From positions 22,874 to 56,969 of the forward strand of contig NW_003119461.1 of NCBI RefSeq assembly GCF_000003605.2: a DNA stretch of 34,096 bases, given 5' to 3'. Of this stretch, positions 9,845-22,600 are shown piece after piece. The stretch comes from Saccoglossus kowalevskii. Taxonomy: Eukaryota; Hemichordata; Enteropneusta; Harrimaniidae. Numbering within the stretch: the stretch's first letter is position 1; each line of letters begins with the position of its first letter. The translations under genes and the position numbers were made by a program. A model generated the notes under the pieces. It worked only from the letters and a program-made list of their open reading frames with translations, had not been told where the DNA came from and did no database searches.

Positions 9845-11560
9845 TATATTTTCAATATATTTTAATTCACAGCTGGATTACTAATACTCTTAATGATGAC
9901 TGTATCTCGAATCTTTTAAACGCCTCCTATTACAAAGTACAAGTGAAGTGAATAATATATTCATCCCTGGATAGCCATCATGTAGTGTTTCAGTGTGTTA
10001 GATTGTTTGTTTGTGTTTTTGTGTATTATTTGACGATATGCACAAGGATTTCAATTAGCAGGTTGCATTTGGTTGTCGTTGTCCAATAATGCTACACAAA
10101 AAGACAAGATGCCCCTTATAACATGGTGAATTATTTGCTATTTTTTAAATTCAAAAGGATACAAAAATCATGTGTCCGCTAATGTTATTATTCACGATTA
10201 ATTGCATTAGCTTGTGATTGTACAAAAAAGGATCAAAATTCGTATACTTGTAGAACATAGTAAACATGGTCACATCATGGTTTCTGGAAAATCGCAGATA
10301 GCGGACAAAGTAATTGACCAATCAGAGAGTTGGAAGCTTATTCTAGTTATTTAGATAAGCACTTAAGCATATACCAATTTTCAGAACTGTATCGGCAACT
10401 CTTATACAAAATTACCTGCAACGCAGCATAACTTGATCTCCAATTGACTTTTTCTCTCGAGAACGGTTAGACGAAATATACCGCAATTTTGCATGTTGAT
10501 GATCTCAAGCAGTTTGAAATAAAAATGTCCGAGTGAGAAGCATTAGACAATTTCAAAACAAAATGGTTGCTAAACCATGTCACTTGTCAACACCATTTTA
10601 TTTCTCGTAAAAACAGTGATCATACATGCAACATGCAATATATGGAGTTTATCAGTTGCAGCGTTCATTGGAAACAAATGCCCACAATTTTATCAACTTG
10701 CGATTGATTGGAATATACTTTCTGTTGCCCGAGGGAGATCAGTGGAGAGATGCAATGTGGATAATTCAAGTCAATGGGACAAATGTGCTGACAGTATGAA
10801 GCTATTCCTTGATGGCGGCCAAACCATGTGACCAATCACAATCGCTTCTGATACTTTGATGCACTTCATGCATGGATGTCTTTTCATTAAATTGAGAGCA
10901 GTGTGTTCAGTAGTTTTGTAGAAATGGATTTTCAATCATTGTTTGTCAAACATTGTGGCCAAGGTCACGTGACCACTGCATATTTTATTCCGAATTACTG
11001 TAGCCCATAAAATCAGCTTTTTTGGAAAAATGAATTCGCCCCTCCAGACCCTCAGAAAGGGTAAAAAATCGTATCTTGAGGTTTTGATTAAATCCAAAGC
11101 GGCGCCCAATGTTTCTGACAATCAATAAGTGAATGAACTTCAAGACTGTCACAGCCTATAAAATGAACATTTAGGTTAATTTTGTATGGGGATGGCGGGT
11201 GGACACTATCTAAATAACCCAAGAGGACATTTGACATTGGGTCAAGAACTCACTGTGAGAAAAAAAAAGTTCAAACACGTACAGTAGTGTAATAAAGCTG
11301 ATCAATTTGGGTTATGCTGCACATTGTTTTACTTTACCTCTGTACTAGTTTATATTGTATTATTGAATCAACGGTAGATTGTTGCATGTAATGCGCTATA
11401 ATTTCAATAGGAATATTATACAAATGTTCACCCCAAATGTTCTTTGAATTGCATGTTCACCGTTATTAGGATACACATTTATATTAAGGTATATATGCAG
11501 GTCCGTGGATACTTGGAAGTGATATCATGTTTGATTTTCATATAACAAAGTTGTCAAGCA
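9845..11560. other. Non-coding AT-rich region
   Basis: Short open frames occur (for example 10577-10831) but show no homology, domain pattern or splice context. CCAATCA-type motifs recur near 10317 and 10831 and GGTCACGTGACC at about 10963; they are consistent with old repeats, which I cannot name. Confidence 0.4.
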
Positions 11561-11579
11561 GTATATTTGGCGTTTTTTC

Positions 11580-12130
11580 AATCCCGGTCAATATTTCCAA
11601 CTTCGAAAGTCATTGTCCGAGAAAGCCCCGACGTCCTTGTGTTCGTAAAGGCGTGTTCAAAATAGTGTCAACCTGACAAAAACTATGATAACTAATTAAG
11701 TTTCAATCTCTCAACCAGAAAACACAAACGAAGATAATGCCCCTTTTATGAAAGCGACGTTTATAGTTATCGCCTCACGACCAAATGCCGAAATATACCA
11801 TAAACCGACGCTTGCTGATGTTGAATCGTCAGGTAATATTTTGCTACACAACGGCTTTTCACAGTTTTACTACTCAGTCGCTCAGACGGGTCGATACAAA
11901 TTAAACGAACCTTGACCTCTGAAAATACCTCATTCATAGAGTACCTTAGTACCAGAGGTCGACGAACACGGCCATACAACGTACTTTGCGACATTGCTAC
12001 CGGTGCATGCTAGCTCACAGGGGGTTCAGATTAAGGTAACCATCAGCATTGGTGTTTATTCATTGCATCACAACGCTATCAGCAGGGTGATCGTTTCAAC
12101 GAAACGAAAAATATTCACTTCAGTGTTAAC
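11580..12130. other. Locally GC/CpG-richer block of unknown nature
   Basis: CG dinucleotides are much denser here than in the surrounding AT-rich DNA. A minus frame at 11767-11928 after GGTATTTTCAG reads EVKVRLICID and could be an exon, but no second anchor supports it. The block could be a promoter-like region, an exon-bearing block or an old repeat. Confidence 0.3.
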
Positions 12131-13032
12131 ATGCCTTTCGAGTAAAAAATGCGAGGAAACAATGCAAACAAGCTTGAAATATATGCACCAATGGACCAAG
12201 AAATTAAAGAAATATGTTGCCTTGTTTTGCGTACGAATTAAATCGCGCTATCGGGCCTTCCACCTACATGAACATAAATAAAAAAACAAATTATTCAACA
12301 GTATACCACTGGAAGCTGTCAGTCTATAGGTTATCGACATGTTGCGAGATAAGGGTGAAACAGTTTACTCATCATTTACAACTGTATGTTTTTTTTTCAT
12401 TCCGCTTGCATGCTGAAAGCGTCTACGTCTTGTCTGTTTTTGTAGCTTGCTTGAGGTAAGTAAACAGGGAACCAGGACAGGAAGTCACACACCGCTGCAT
12501 CGTAACTATGGCTAGCATATAACTAAAACAGTCAATCAAAGAGTAATGTAAACACATTTTTGGGACTTTTAGTCACATGCGCGTGCATCGGTTTCCTATA
12601 TTTTAAAACCGAGTTTTGAGTATGTTTCATCATTGACAAAGCTCCGAAATTTTAACACTACCCAGGCAAGACTGTTTGGGTTAGACCAAAAAAATCACTC
12701 TGAGTGCCAACGAATCTGCATGTATACCTTAATATACCGAATAAATTTTAAAACAGAGATTATGACACTCAAACATGACAGACGTTCGCTCGTTGATCTG
12801 AATTGCATATATGAACACAAAAATACGTTTATGAGCAGTGAATTTAATTGAGTTTTATCATGAACGTCTTGTTTATCTTATAGCTGTGTAGCCCTGCATA
12901 CAGTGCTGTGTGTACGGGACGCGTTCAGTTGATAGATGTCCCCACCACAGCCCTGCGTACCTCCATAGACAAAGTACGGGACTTTGAAAAATATAATTTT
13001 TTTAATGAAATAGCATGCCCAGGTACCAAAAA

Positions 13033-13048
13033 TGGTGATCGATCACCA
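13033..13048. repeat. Perfect 16-bp palindrome at the gap edge
   Basis: TGGTGATCGATCACCA is its own reverse complement and ends 3 bases before the N run. It may be the centre of a larger palindrome whose other half is missing. Confidence 0.8.
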
Positions 13049-13051
13049 GAT

Positions 13052-13712
13052 NNNNNNNNNNNNNNNNNNNNNNNNNNNNNNNNNNNNNNNNNNNNNNNNN
13101 NNNNNNNNNNNNNNNNNNNNNNNNNNNNNNNNNNNNNNNNNNNNNNNNNNNNNNNNNNNNNNNNNNNNNNNNNNNNNNNNNNNNNNNNNNNNNNNNNNNN
13201 NNNNNNNNNNNNNNNNNNNNNNNNNNNNNNNNNNNNNNNNNNNNNNNNNNNNNNNNNNNNNNNNNNNNNNNNNNNNNNNNNNNNNNNNNNNNNNNNNNNN
13301 NNNNNNNNNNNNNNNNNNNNNNNNNNNNNNNNNNNNNNNNNNNNNNNNNNNNNNNNNNNNNNNNNNNNNNNNNNNNNNNNNNNNNNNNNNNNNNNNNNNN
13401 NNNNNNNNNNNNNNNNNNNNNNNNNNNNNNNNNNNNNNNNNNNNNNNNNNNNNNNNNNNNNNNNNNNNNNNNNNNNNNNNNNNNNNNNNNNNNNNNNNNN
13501 NNNNNNNNNNNNNNNNNNNNNNNNNNNNNNNNNNNNNNNNNNNNNNNNNNNNNNNNNNNNNNNNNNNNNNNNNNNNNNNNNNNNNNNNNNNNNNNNNNNN
13601 NNNNNNNNNNNNNNNNNNNNNNNNNNNNNNNNNNNNNNNNNNNNNNNNNNNNNNNNNNNNNNNNNNNNNNNNNNNNNNNNNNNNNNNNNNNNNNNNNNNN
13701 NNNNNNNNNNNN
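13052..13712. other. Assembly gap (661 N)
   Basis: Unknown bases. All open frames crossing this interval are artefacts of N translation. The flanks are inverted repeats, which probably caused the assembly to fail here. Confidence 0.99.
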
Positions 13713-14129
13713 GCGTCCGTACACACAGCACTGTACGCAGGGCTAATAGCTGTGTTGATAAAACTAGTTTCAGCTGCTTCATCCTGATGAAGAATTTTTT
13801 TTTTATAAATTCGCCCGCTGCCAGCCTGTGCGCAACTATACGCCACACATTCCATTCCAGAACACTGAATTAATTGCACACGGTGCTGCACATTGCTTTA
13901 GTATATGCTTATATCAACAGATTCCCTTTCAACAAATACAATGTACATGGTACATAATATGTAGATATACAAAATAGCTAAAATAGGCAAAGAAATCAAA
14001 CAAACCTGTGCTGTTCCACTGCAAAATCCACGACTCTCAAATTCGTTAAAAAAAAAAAATGCGCAATCGAATGTCGAACATCAGTACATTTTTCTTTTCT
14101 TACTGGGTGAAATCTGCGTTAACACATAA

Positions 14130-14580
14130 AACTTACTTTTATATTTGTACACAGTGATGTGAAATGTTAAAATACGTTTTACAATGGTGTGATTAAAACC
14201 TAATTTTATAAAAAATCTAAATAAATATATCTAAACTCACCAATTACGTTTACTGTTGAAATCAGGAGGTACGACGTCGACACACCATCTGCGTTTGCTA
14301 CTTGGCAAGTTGTGACTAAGCTATCAGACTGCTTGTTTAAAGTACTTATTGTTTAAACAGATTAAAACATTCCGTTTTTTTTGTATAACAATAGCAGATT
14401 TGTCGATTGTTTAGAAAATAAATTATTAATAATCAAATATAATTGTCTATCATACCAGGGTGGGGGTCGTTCAATAACATGCTGACATTGTACATTGGAC
14501 TATTAAACAATGCTCCACAAATATCAATACCAGTGATAATTATAAATTGAGAACAATGAGTGCAGATTATTTCAACATTA
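14130..14580 (-). pseudogene. Ig-type receptor exons, minus strand (gene B remnant or partial gene)
   Basis: Three neighbouring pieces read as Ig gene parts. 14456-14580 reads NVEIICTHCSQF, then GIDICGALFNSPMYNVSMLL, and meets the donor GTATGA in phase 1 (B-C strands). 14241 to about 14345 reads ISTLNKQSDSLVTTCQVANA, then DGVSTSYLLISTVNVI, ending at GTGAGT in phase 1 (E-F-G strands with the F-strand Cys). 14130-14192 after AAAATTAG reads GFNHTIVKRILTFHITVYKY, phase 1 to phase 1, ending at GTAAGT, like a stalk exon. The first two pieces do not join cleanly in phase and I found no signal or transmembrane exon, so this is either a decayed gene or one whose remaining exons lie in or beyond the gap. 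Confidence 0.38.
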
Positions 14581-15866
14581 AATTAATTGGACTTTGAAAC
14601 ACCTGATATCATTTATTTGTATACCTTCAGGGTCTAATTGATCATGTTTTTTCTTCAGAATTGGGTTCTTAATTTAAGCCACAAATAGCATCGTCGTAGT
14701 TTTAGTGATCAGTGACATACTGTCGAAATGCAGTTGGTGCATATATGCTCCTGGTTTGAGACATGCTTTTCTTACTGAAAAATGAGCAATGTGGTTATGA
14801 GGTCATGAGGTTACATGATCATACAGTTGTATCTGTACAATACCTTCATTATATCATTGATTGCATGCTTCAACAGTGTTTCAGATACCACATGACCTAC
14901 TGATGTGATATTCCAATGAACGAACCAATCTCCAGTGTGAATTACACTAGCAGAACTTTAGATCAATCCTACCAATACACCACATATGAATATACAATTT
15001 TCGTTCCCCCCCCACAAAATGAAAGTTGACGATTATTATTTCTCATAGAAGGTATGACCATATACGTTTATTACAAAATATTAGTTAATTGATTGAAGCA
15101 TTCAAGAGAAACAAGTCCCTCAAATTTGGTATGTTTTGCCTAAAATCAAAGATAGTGGCTAAAGTACATAGCTTAACAAAATGTTATTTTTCTCGATATG
15201 TCATGCATGTTATATTCAAAATCAGAATACCATGTTGGTTGAACGAGTTCTCACTGGTCCGCATAAGCATACAAAGAAGAAGAAAAAACGAACAATATTA
15301 ATAGGAGCCAAGCCATTCAGGTTTGAGCCCTTAAAATCCCGAACAATAAGCTATAGGCTATTAACATTTATAACACAATAAAATCATGCGTGGATCTCAC
15401 TCCTGCAAAAAATTAGTAGTGCCAAACAATTTTAGCGCCATTTAATTTCTATGTAATGTCTCTGGATTTCCTTGAAGATTATTCTATAAAGAAGTGAGTG
15501 AAAGATTTCATCTATTTTATGCGATGTCTGAATTCGAAACGTTCTATCAAGATTGGATGGCGTCCTCTGGTGTCAACCCCCAGTACATCTGTCAACTAAC
15601 GCTTGTTGTTTGTGACATGTAAATAGTTGCTGAAAAAAGTGCTGACAAATCGTTAAGCTTGTATTCAACCGAATTTTTTATCAAGATTGGGTAATAATAA
15701 TATACATCGTCATGATCATTAACATATGCTGTTGCTAGTGGGAGTGCGTCATGGGTTAAATATTAATAATGAGACAGTTGGTCGTGGGTAATAGTTGCTA
15801 CACGAAACAGTGTCTATTAAAACGGAGTTGTACGTCTTCAGTTTGAGAAAAAATCCAATTATTTGA

Positions 15867-15915
15867 ATGTACTATCACACGTTTCTCCTACTGATTCAGT
15901 TGGCTGTATGGAAAG
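15867..15915 (+). CDS. Gene C first exon: signal peptide
   Basis: ATG at 15867 opens MYYHTFLLLIQLAVWK, a compact hydrophobic signal sequence, ending at GTAGAT in phase 1. The intron to V1 is 240 nt (acceptor TCAAGTACAG). The matched phase and short distance to a complete V domain make this start convincing. Confidence 0.72.
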
Positions 15916-18900
15916 GTAGATGTATTTTTTTTATCAAAGGCATTTTTGAGACGTCGTTAATACTATGCCCTAAAGTTATTTACTAACGAAAACAACTACA
16001 CTTATTTCGTTATATATTCTATATATGTTATGTTCATAAACCTTTCAAAACACTACAAACCCTATATTAGTCAATCAGTTTTAGGCAACTATTGTTATAA
16101 AGCCACCAAATAACCCTCACCCTGAAACAAATATCATCTTTACTGTCAAGTACAGGTAATGATGGAATACAGGGATATACTGGTAGTTCGGTGCAATTGG
16201 AATGCCCACTTCAGTTGACAGCTAACGTCAGTACAATAAGGTGGGAATCGACAACATTTTTAGCGGTGAAGGGTCTAAAAAATAGTGTTGATCGGAATAT
16301 TTATAGACAGAAATATTTTATCAATACGACAACTGGTAACCTTGATATTCGTAAATTACATCTGGAAGACGGAGGCAATTATTTTTGTATTTTGTCTTAT
16401 AATGACTCGGACGAACAAAAGAAGCGTAACGAATTACTTAATGGTGAGTGTGAAAACAATATATTATTACTAATAGTTTTGCAATAGGCACCCATGAATC
16501 TGACCCGTAATAACATTCATAAGAATGACAGTACTATTTTAGTGACGATCGGCAGTTATATGGTATGCCACAAAAATACGGGTGAACGCCCAGAGGAATA
16601 AACAAAGCTATTTTTTTTGTCATTTCATATCGAGTATATGTTTTTTATTTTGGTCAGGTTTTCTTAACTGTATTTAGCAGGCCCGAACGACTAACACTGT
16701 CTAATTAAGCTTCGTAAATAATAATTTGTACATTTGGTGCTACACAGCATACATTTATTACAAAAAATAACAAATCTCAAAGAAAGACAAAACTGAATAA
16801 AACGAGACAAACGCTATATATGCTTTATAAATAACCAATAATGCTTGGAATGCTAGTCAACTATTGTTCATGGCCATCATCATACATACATGTATTCACA
16901 GCACCATGATACAGGGTTAATTGGTAGGTAAGAGTTATTTGCAGAAAACCAATAAAGTATCTTAAATAATCTCTGTATTAACATGTTAATATTAATTCCG
17001 TTGATCAGAAAAGAAATATTTCACATTATTTGTGTTTTTCGTTTATAATTAGGGAATCTGCAATAACGATTCTTTATTTAGGGGTCTTGAGCATTCAATG
17101 TGGGGGCATAGGTTCTGAAAGTACTTAGTATTCCCGACTTTGCATTATTCCAGACACAAAGGAACACTTTATCATTAGGAGACGCAAATACATGTAACTG
17201 AACCTCAATAATATATTGCACAATTTACGACATATATGCATATATGGAGTGAATTGTGCTATATCAAGTGGTATACCCAACTTCAGCAGGAGGGGGGAGG
17301 GTTATTGCAATTGTATTATACCAGTATATTGACAATTCGAGAAAACTAGTAAAAATAAGAGTTTACTTGCATCTACTATAAGATAATCATTATGGCCCTT
17401 GAACATGAATATTTATAAGAATAGTATGTAGCTGTACACTGAATGCATATAAAAATACATACGCAACAAATTGACTAACAAATAAAACGAAACGTATATT
17501 CAGTGAATAGAGCAGCGTAAATTAGCATAACAAAAGTTGACTTTTATGACCTTTTACTGACCGCGTCAATGTATCATTAAAACAACGGATTTTCTACGTT
17601 TTCATTCCGTTTTTTGTACAATTTGAACTGTAATTTGCCTATTGAAAGTACAGTTGTGAAAACAACGGTTTTGTGATTCATCATACTATTTGTATCTGTG
17701 AATATTTAACGTTCAGCGGTACATTATTCGACCGAAGTTTGAGACATGCGGGACGCGGTAGTGTAACTTGCACGGTGACTGGCACGGCGACCTCAGTACC
17801 AACATCTGACCTGGATACATCTTTGGTATAACCAAAGTTTTGTAAGTTTGTTGGTGTAAAATCGGATTCTCGCATCGTTTTTGTGACACGTACATGATAT
17901 GCCTTGCCGCAACTTCGGAATGAAAGAATTTGCACGCCGGCGCTGTGTACTGTGGTTGGTGTACACTCGGTCTAAATCTGCAGATTACCTTCATCATCTC
18001 CTGTAATTTATTAACCCATAGTGGAGAATTACAATACCATATATCGTCGTCGAATTCTGAGTTAACCCTTGTTCATTGGATGGCAGTTACCCGGGTGCAA
18101 TTTGACTGCAATTTTGTCTGCTAGTCGAACGCCGCTACAGGACACCGGTTGTTTCTAGTGGCAAACATTTTTGCCTGTGACTCGTTTTTTTGCATTTTTT
18201 TTTGTCCATCAATCCCCCAAGCTCATCTAGTTAGTCTTCAGTTAAAATTAAAGACTATGTTTTCTTTGTTCGAGATTCACAATTCTGTCAAAGTAACAAC
18301 ACGGAGAACACAGCGTTCTGGCGTTCGTGTAGGCACCTCACGGTGTTAAGGGACGGTGGTTTAGGTTTATGTGGCGAACGACGATCACCCAATGACTGAC
18401 GCTCATAAATTGGATCCCACCATTAACAAAAAGCAATATGGTTATATCATTTTTCAGATGTTTTTAATTCGGTATTTTTTCCAATATTTGTCCAAAATTC
18501 AACCACTATATTTCCGAATGTAGTCAATTCATGTTCCAGGGCCATTAGGTTTAGCCGTGTATTAGTATCAGCCAATATACCATTCATTGCATATGCAAAA
18601 TTTGTGTTTCGACCAATCAAATCGTTGGATTATCACCATCAATATACTGGTATAATATAATTAATTGATAAATTTGTATGTTGCTCTCACAGGATTCCTT
18701 CCCAAGTTATGCCGGTTTATGCTATATGATTCATCCTGCTCCAAATATTCATAATAAATATTTCCGTTGTAGATTCAGCTGTTAAAATCCCTAATCACTA
18801 ATCTGGCTTGGCGTCGTTTCTAAACCTGTGTTATTGTCACGTTTATGCGCAATGTATGTTTCCATAGTCTTTAGTTCGGTTGGGATTAGCTCGACCTCTC

Positions 18901-19607
18901 CAAACTTGAACGGAAAAATGATAATAGATTAAACAAACTTCAGTGTTAATTGCTCATTAAAGACATTTAATTAGCCAGCCTCTGATTAAACCCAATAAAC
19001 TATTAAATTCTACATGGTATTCAAACATCGCACCAGTACTATCGACGTATCAAAATGCACAAACTAACCTACTAACACGAAATATGTAAATTATGTAGTT
19101 CTCTAAAGTAATTCTAAGCAAAGCGTCAGTGCATAGAGTTTTAAAATCCGGTAGTCCATCCGCTCGTCTGTCACCACTTTAAGTAGGGGAAACGCACTGC
19201 CTTCTGTCGATATACATGTAAACTGACAATAAAACTGTTCACGCCTACAATACAATGACAATGTTATTAAAGATGAAAGAAACAAATTTGATAACTTCTA
19301 GCAACTGAATAACGAAGAGTTATTATGTTTCCTTCTGGGAGATACAACTCAAGGTTATAACATAGAAATATGTTACACCATAGACAAACTTATGAAAGGA
19401 TGTTTGGTTTATGCCATGGACGTTAGAAAACATTTTAACTCTAATAAGTAGATTGTAATGTTATTTTTATTGTACTATTATTAATTTTGTTATATGATAT
19501 TTTTTCTTGATCTATAACTGTATTTCCTTTACTTATTTTAAGAAATGTATCTTTAATTTTGCAGCTTCTGTAAAAGTGAGCCCCTGCTTTAAAAGGGTAG
19601 CAACAAA

Positions 19608-19682
<75 letters not shown>

Positions 19683-22600
19683 ATACATAGCTGCACATAT
19701 GCATTACTTTTCCTGTGTAATCCCGGAAGTATTTTCGTACATGTTGAGTAAATATCACTATATATATCACTATTACACCACGTCTATTACTCTGTTACAA
19801 GATTGTAACCAACTTGCCATGTATTCATCAAAAGGCTTTGTTAGTACATTAATCGGGTATTACATTTCACTCAAACTCAATATTGCTGCCTTAAACACAA
19901 ATAAATTGTGACTGGCTTTGACTTTTGTAGGCTGACAGGCACTGTATGTATGCCTGCCTTTAGACTCAGGTGGAAAGATGACGTCATAGTGGTATGTAAA
20001 ATTACACATAAATGTAAGTTGATGCATTTCAACAAAAAATTGTAACGCCAAACGTGCAGACTAAAGTTTTGATAATGTAAGCATAACTCTAAATATTTTC
20101 TGAAAAAATACATTCACAATATCGAAATATAATCATCCCTTGATTAAAGAACCGAAATTATTAAAAAATGAAATAACGTTTAAAACAATTGTCTTGTTAC
20201 CTCATTATTTTACTATACTACATCAACTCTATAATAATTAAAATGTACTAGTGTGACAAACAATATTACATTTTACTCTAAACGCTAGGCCTAATTTCAA
20301 TGGCCTATTTGGCTCCTGTGTTATTTCTAACAACTTTATTTTGTTTTTCAGTTGAACCGTTTACGCAGTATGGAGCCATCGGCCAATTCATATCTCTTCA
20401 TTGTACGGCTGAATCTGATTCGGAAGAATGTTCTATCACGCGTGTTAGATGGAATGCAGGCACTTCTTTTGAAAAAGAATTTCTTGCGCAACGTATTTTT
20501 GGAAATTATACTGATTCAAAAAGTACCTTTAAAAAATATGTTATTGAAGATTCCACAAACTTGTCTATACATGAACTTGATGAATCACATTCTGGCCTGT
20601 ACACGTGCACTGTATATTACACAGAAGAGCAGACGACAGAAGAGCAACATGACGTCAATGTTGTCAAGCTCATTGTTCAAGGTATATCACAAAAAATATA
20701 CACTGACATTTTAACCTGATGAATGCATATTAATTAAGAAATAAAAAAAAAACACTGCCAGCAACGAACGATGTCGAAAGACGATATTCATAGAATTATG
20801 AGCATCTATATTTGCCTGTTTATTCGTAGCCCAAAACGAAAATTATTTACACTATTGTCCTTTTATTCGCATGTCTACAACAAATTAATACGCATGGAAT
20901 ATCACACACAACTGATTTATTTAACACATTTTGTTGAATGTTTATAACAAGGTGATTGTGGTTTTATAAAAATAATTATCGTCACATGCTCAATTCTGGT
21001 ATTGGTATCACATATTGTGATACTAAGTTGTTGTATTTTTGAAGAATAATTTTTTGATTTTATATGCAATCAATATAATTCTGGGCAACCTATCATTGAT
21101 TCAACACACATGCCTGATCATGAAGAATTTGAAGTTTCCAAAGAAATCATTCTATTTCCCATGGGTGACTAAGGCACTAAACGTAAGATTTAACCTAAAT
21201 GTAACTAAGGAGTTTAAACACTGATTCAGATATACACCAGCCACTGTAATCCACTGTTATTTGAATGGGTAAATATTTTGATTAAAAGGTGAGGTTTAAC
21301 ACAACAATGGTCCAAACAATTCATAATAATAATAAAAAAAATGGATATCGTCTGAGTGGCTAATGTAATGATTGTCATTCATGCACATCTTCTTTAGATA
21401 TTTCCAAAATAGGAGAAAGTGCTACAGTTTTGTAAATCTGCATCTTGTACGGGTGTTATGCTCAGTTAATATGCATTTTGGTGGAATGTCAGGTTTGGAT
21501 GGAAGGGGATGGCATGATCTAGTTGCCAGGTTGTTAAAACAGATCCCTTTTTTAACACAGCTTTTATATTATCCAAATGGCATTGTTAACACTATAATCA
21601 TTCCACGAACCCGTATAAGCATTATTATTTATAGGAACTTTAGATCAAAAAGTGCCCTATATTTGGAAAGTTTACCGAGGTTAAATTGTGTGATCGGTTT
21701 AAAAGCGTGTGTACATGCGATTAGCCTAAATTTCAGGTCAAAACGTAGTTCTTGCAAAATTATTATAAAAATCCCGTAAACGGGAGATGTCATCTGGTTA
21801 GGAAATCAGAACGATTTGAAGCAATTGATGCGTTCTTTTTTGAAAACGCAATCGTACAATTTAAGGTAAATTTACTTTTCGAAACGACATGTTAAACACA
21901 TCTTCAACGATACGTCGTTCATTCACAACTTCATTCAACAGCACACCGTTCATCAAATTATCGTAAACAAAACCAGTAAAGCAACGGGGGATTTTTTAAT
22001 AAAAAATAAAAAAAAAACTTTGTTTCATCGTCGTGGCAATATTATGCTTCCATGATTAGTGGGATCTTCAAGAATGAGCGTTTATGGTCAACATCTCATT
22101 AATCATATACGCAACGTAATCTTTTGGGAATCGATTGTGTAAATATCCGCTTCCGTAATATGTTGAGTACTTTCACAAATATATTTCGCTATGACTTTGC
22201 TTCTTAAAATACCCTTTTACTCTGTGACAATAATTTTAATTTCTAATTATTATAATTATATTTAGTGAATATTTTCTCCTACATTTTGGGTAAATTGTTT
22301 TTACTTCTTCAGCAAAATGATAAAGGATTACTTGCAACCGGAATTTAGATTTTATTCACATCACATCGAAACACAACGAAATCTTAGGAAAAGTTAGGAA
22401 ATACTTATCTATATTATCACCACTGAACTGGCTATAAAACTATTAGTAGATTTAAATTAATCTAATTTGACTACATGTATTATGATCCCCCAATATGGTC
22501 GTGTTTAGCCTCTGTAGAAAATCACATGTCAATTAATCTATATTTTACAATGTTTTAATTTCACTACTTCAACAGCTAAGTAATACCACTAAATTGCAAA

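Larger units (their letters stand above)
12881..13754. mobile_element. Inverted-repeat element containing the assembly gap
   Basis: The left arm at 12881-12923 contains GCCCTGCATACAGTGCTGTG followed by TGTACGGGACGC. The right arm at 13713-13754 reads, on the opposite strand, CACAGCTATTAGCCCTGCGT then ACAGTGCTGTGTGTACGGAC. They match over about 40 bases with a few differences, in inverted orientation. A third, weaker copy of the motif lies at about 12944-12982 (CAGCCCTGCGTAC...TACGGGAC). Terminal or subterminal inverted repeats of a non-autonomous DNA element would explain this; the interior is unread. Confidence 0.55.
16444..20299. other. Large intron of gene C with exon-like fragments and simple repeats
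   Basis: Contains a CpG-richer block at 17700-18380 with two overlapping minus frames (17681-17997) that I cannot assign, candidate Ig exons at 18458 (+) and 19171 (-), and an AAAT microsatellite at 19605. The rest is AT-rich DNA with no recognised feature. Confidence 0.4.

Noticed and set aside
10577-10831. 84-codon plus-strand frame starting MSLVNTILFLVKTV
   Set aside because: The start is hydrophobic, but the rest has no domain pattern, splice context or neighbour exons; lengths like this occur by chance.
11767-11994. Minus-strand frame with EVKVRLICID after a good acceptor
   Set aside because: It suggests an Ig B strand, but there is no Trp, no F-strand signature and no donor in the right phase.
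12908-13891. Long open frames crossing the gap on both strands
   Set aside because: They consist of translated Ns; the real flanking bases contribute only short unrelated peptides.
19441-19770. Minus-strand frame with repeated YLFI
   Set aside because: It is the AAAT microsatellite translated; a 4-bp repeat with no stop in this phase gives an open frame of no meaning.
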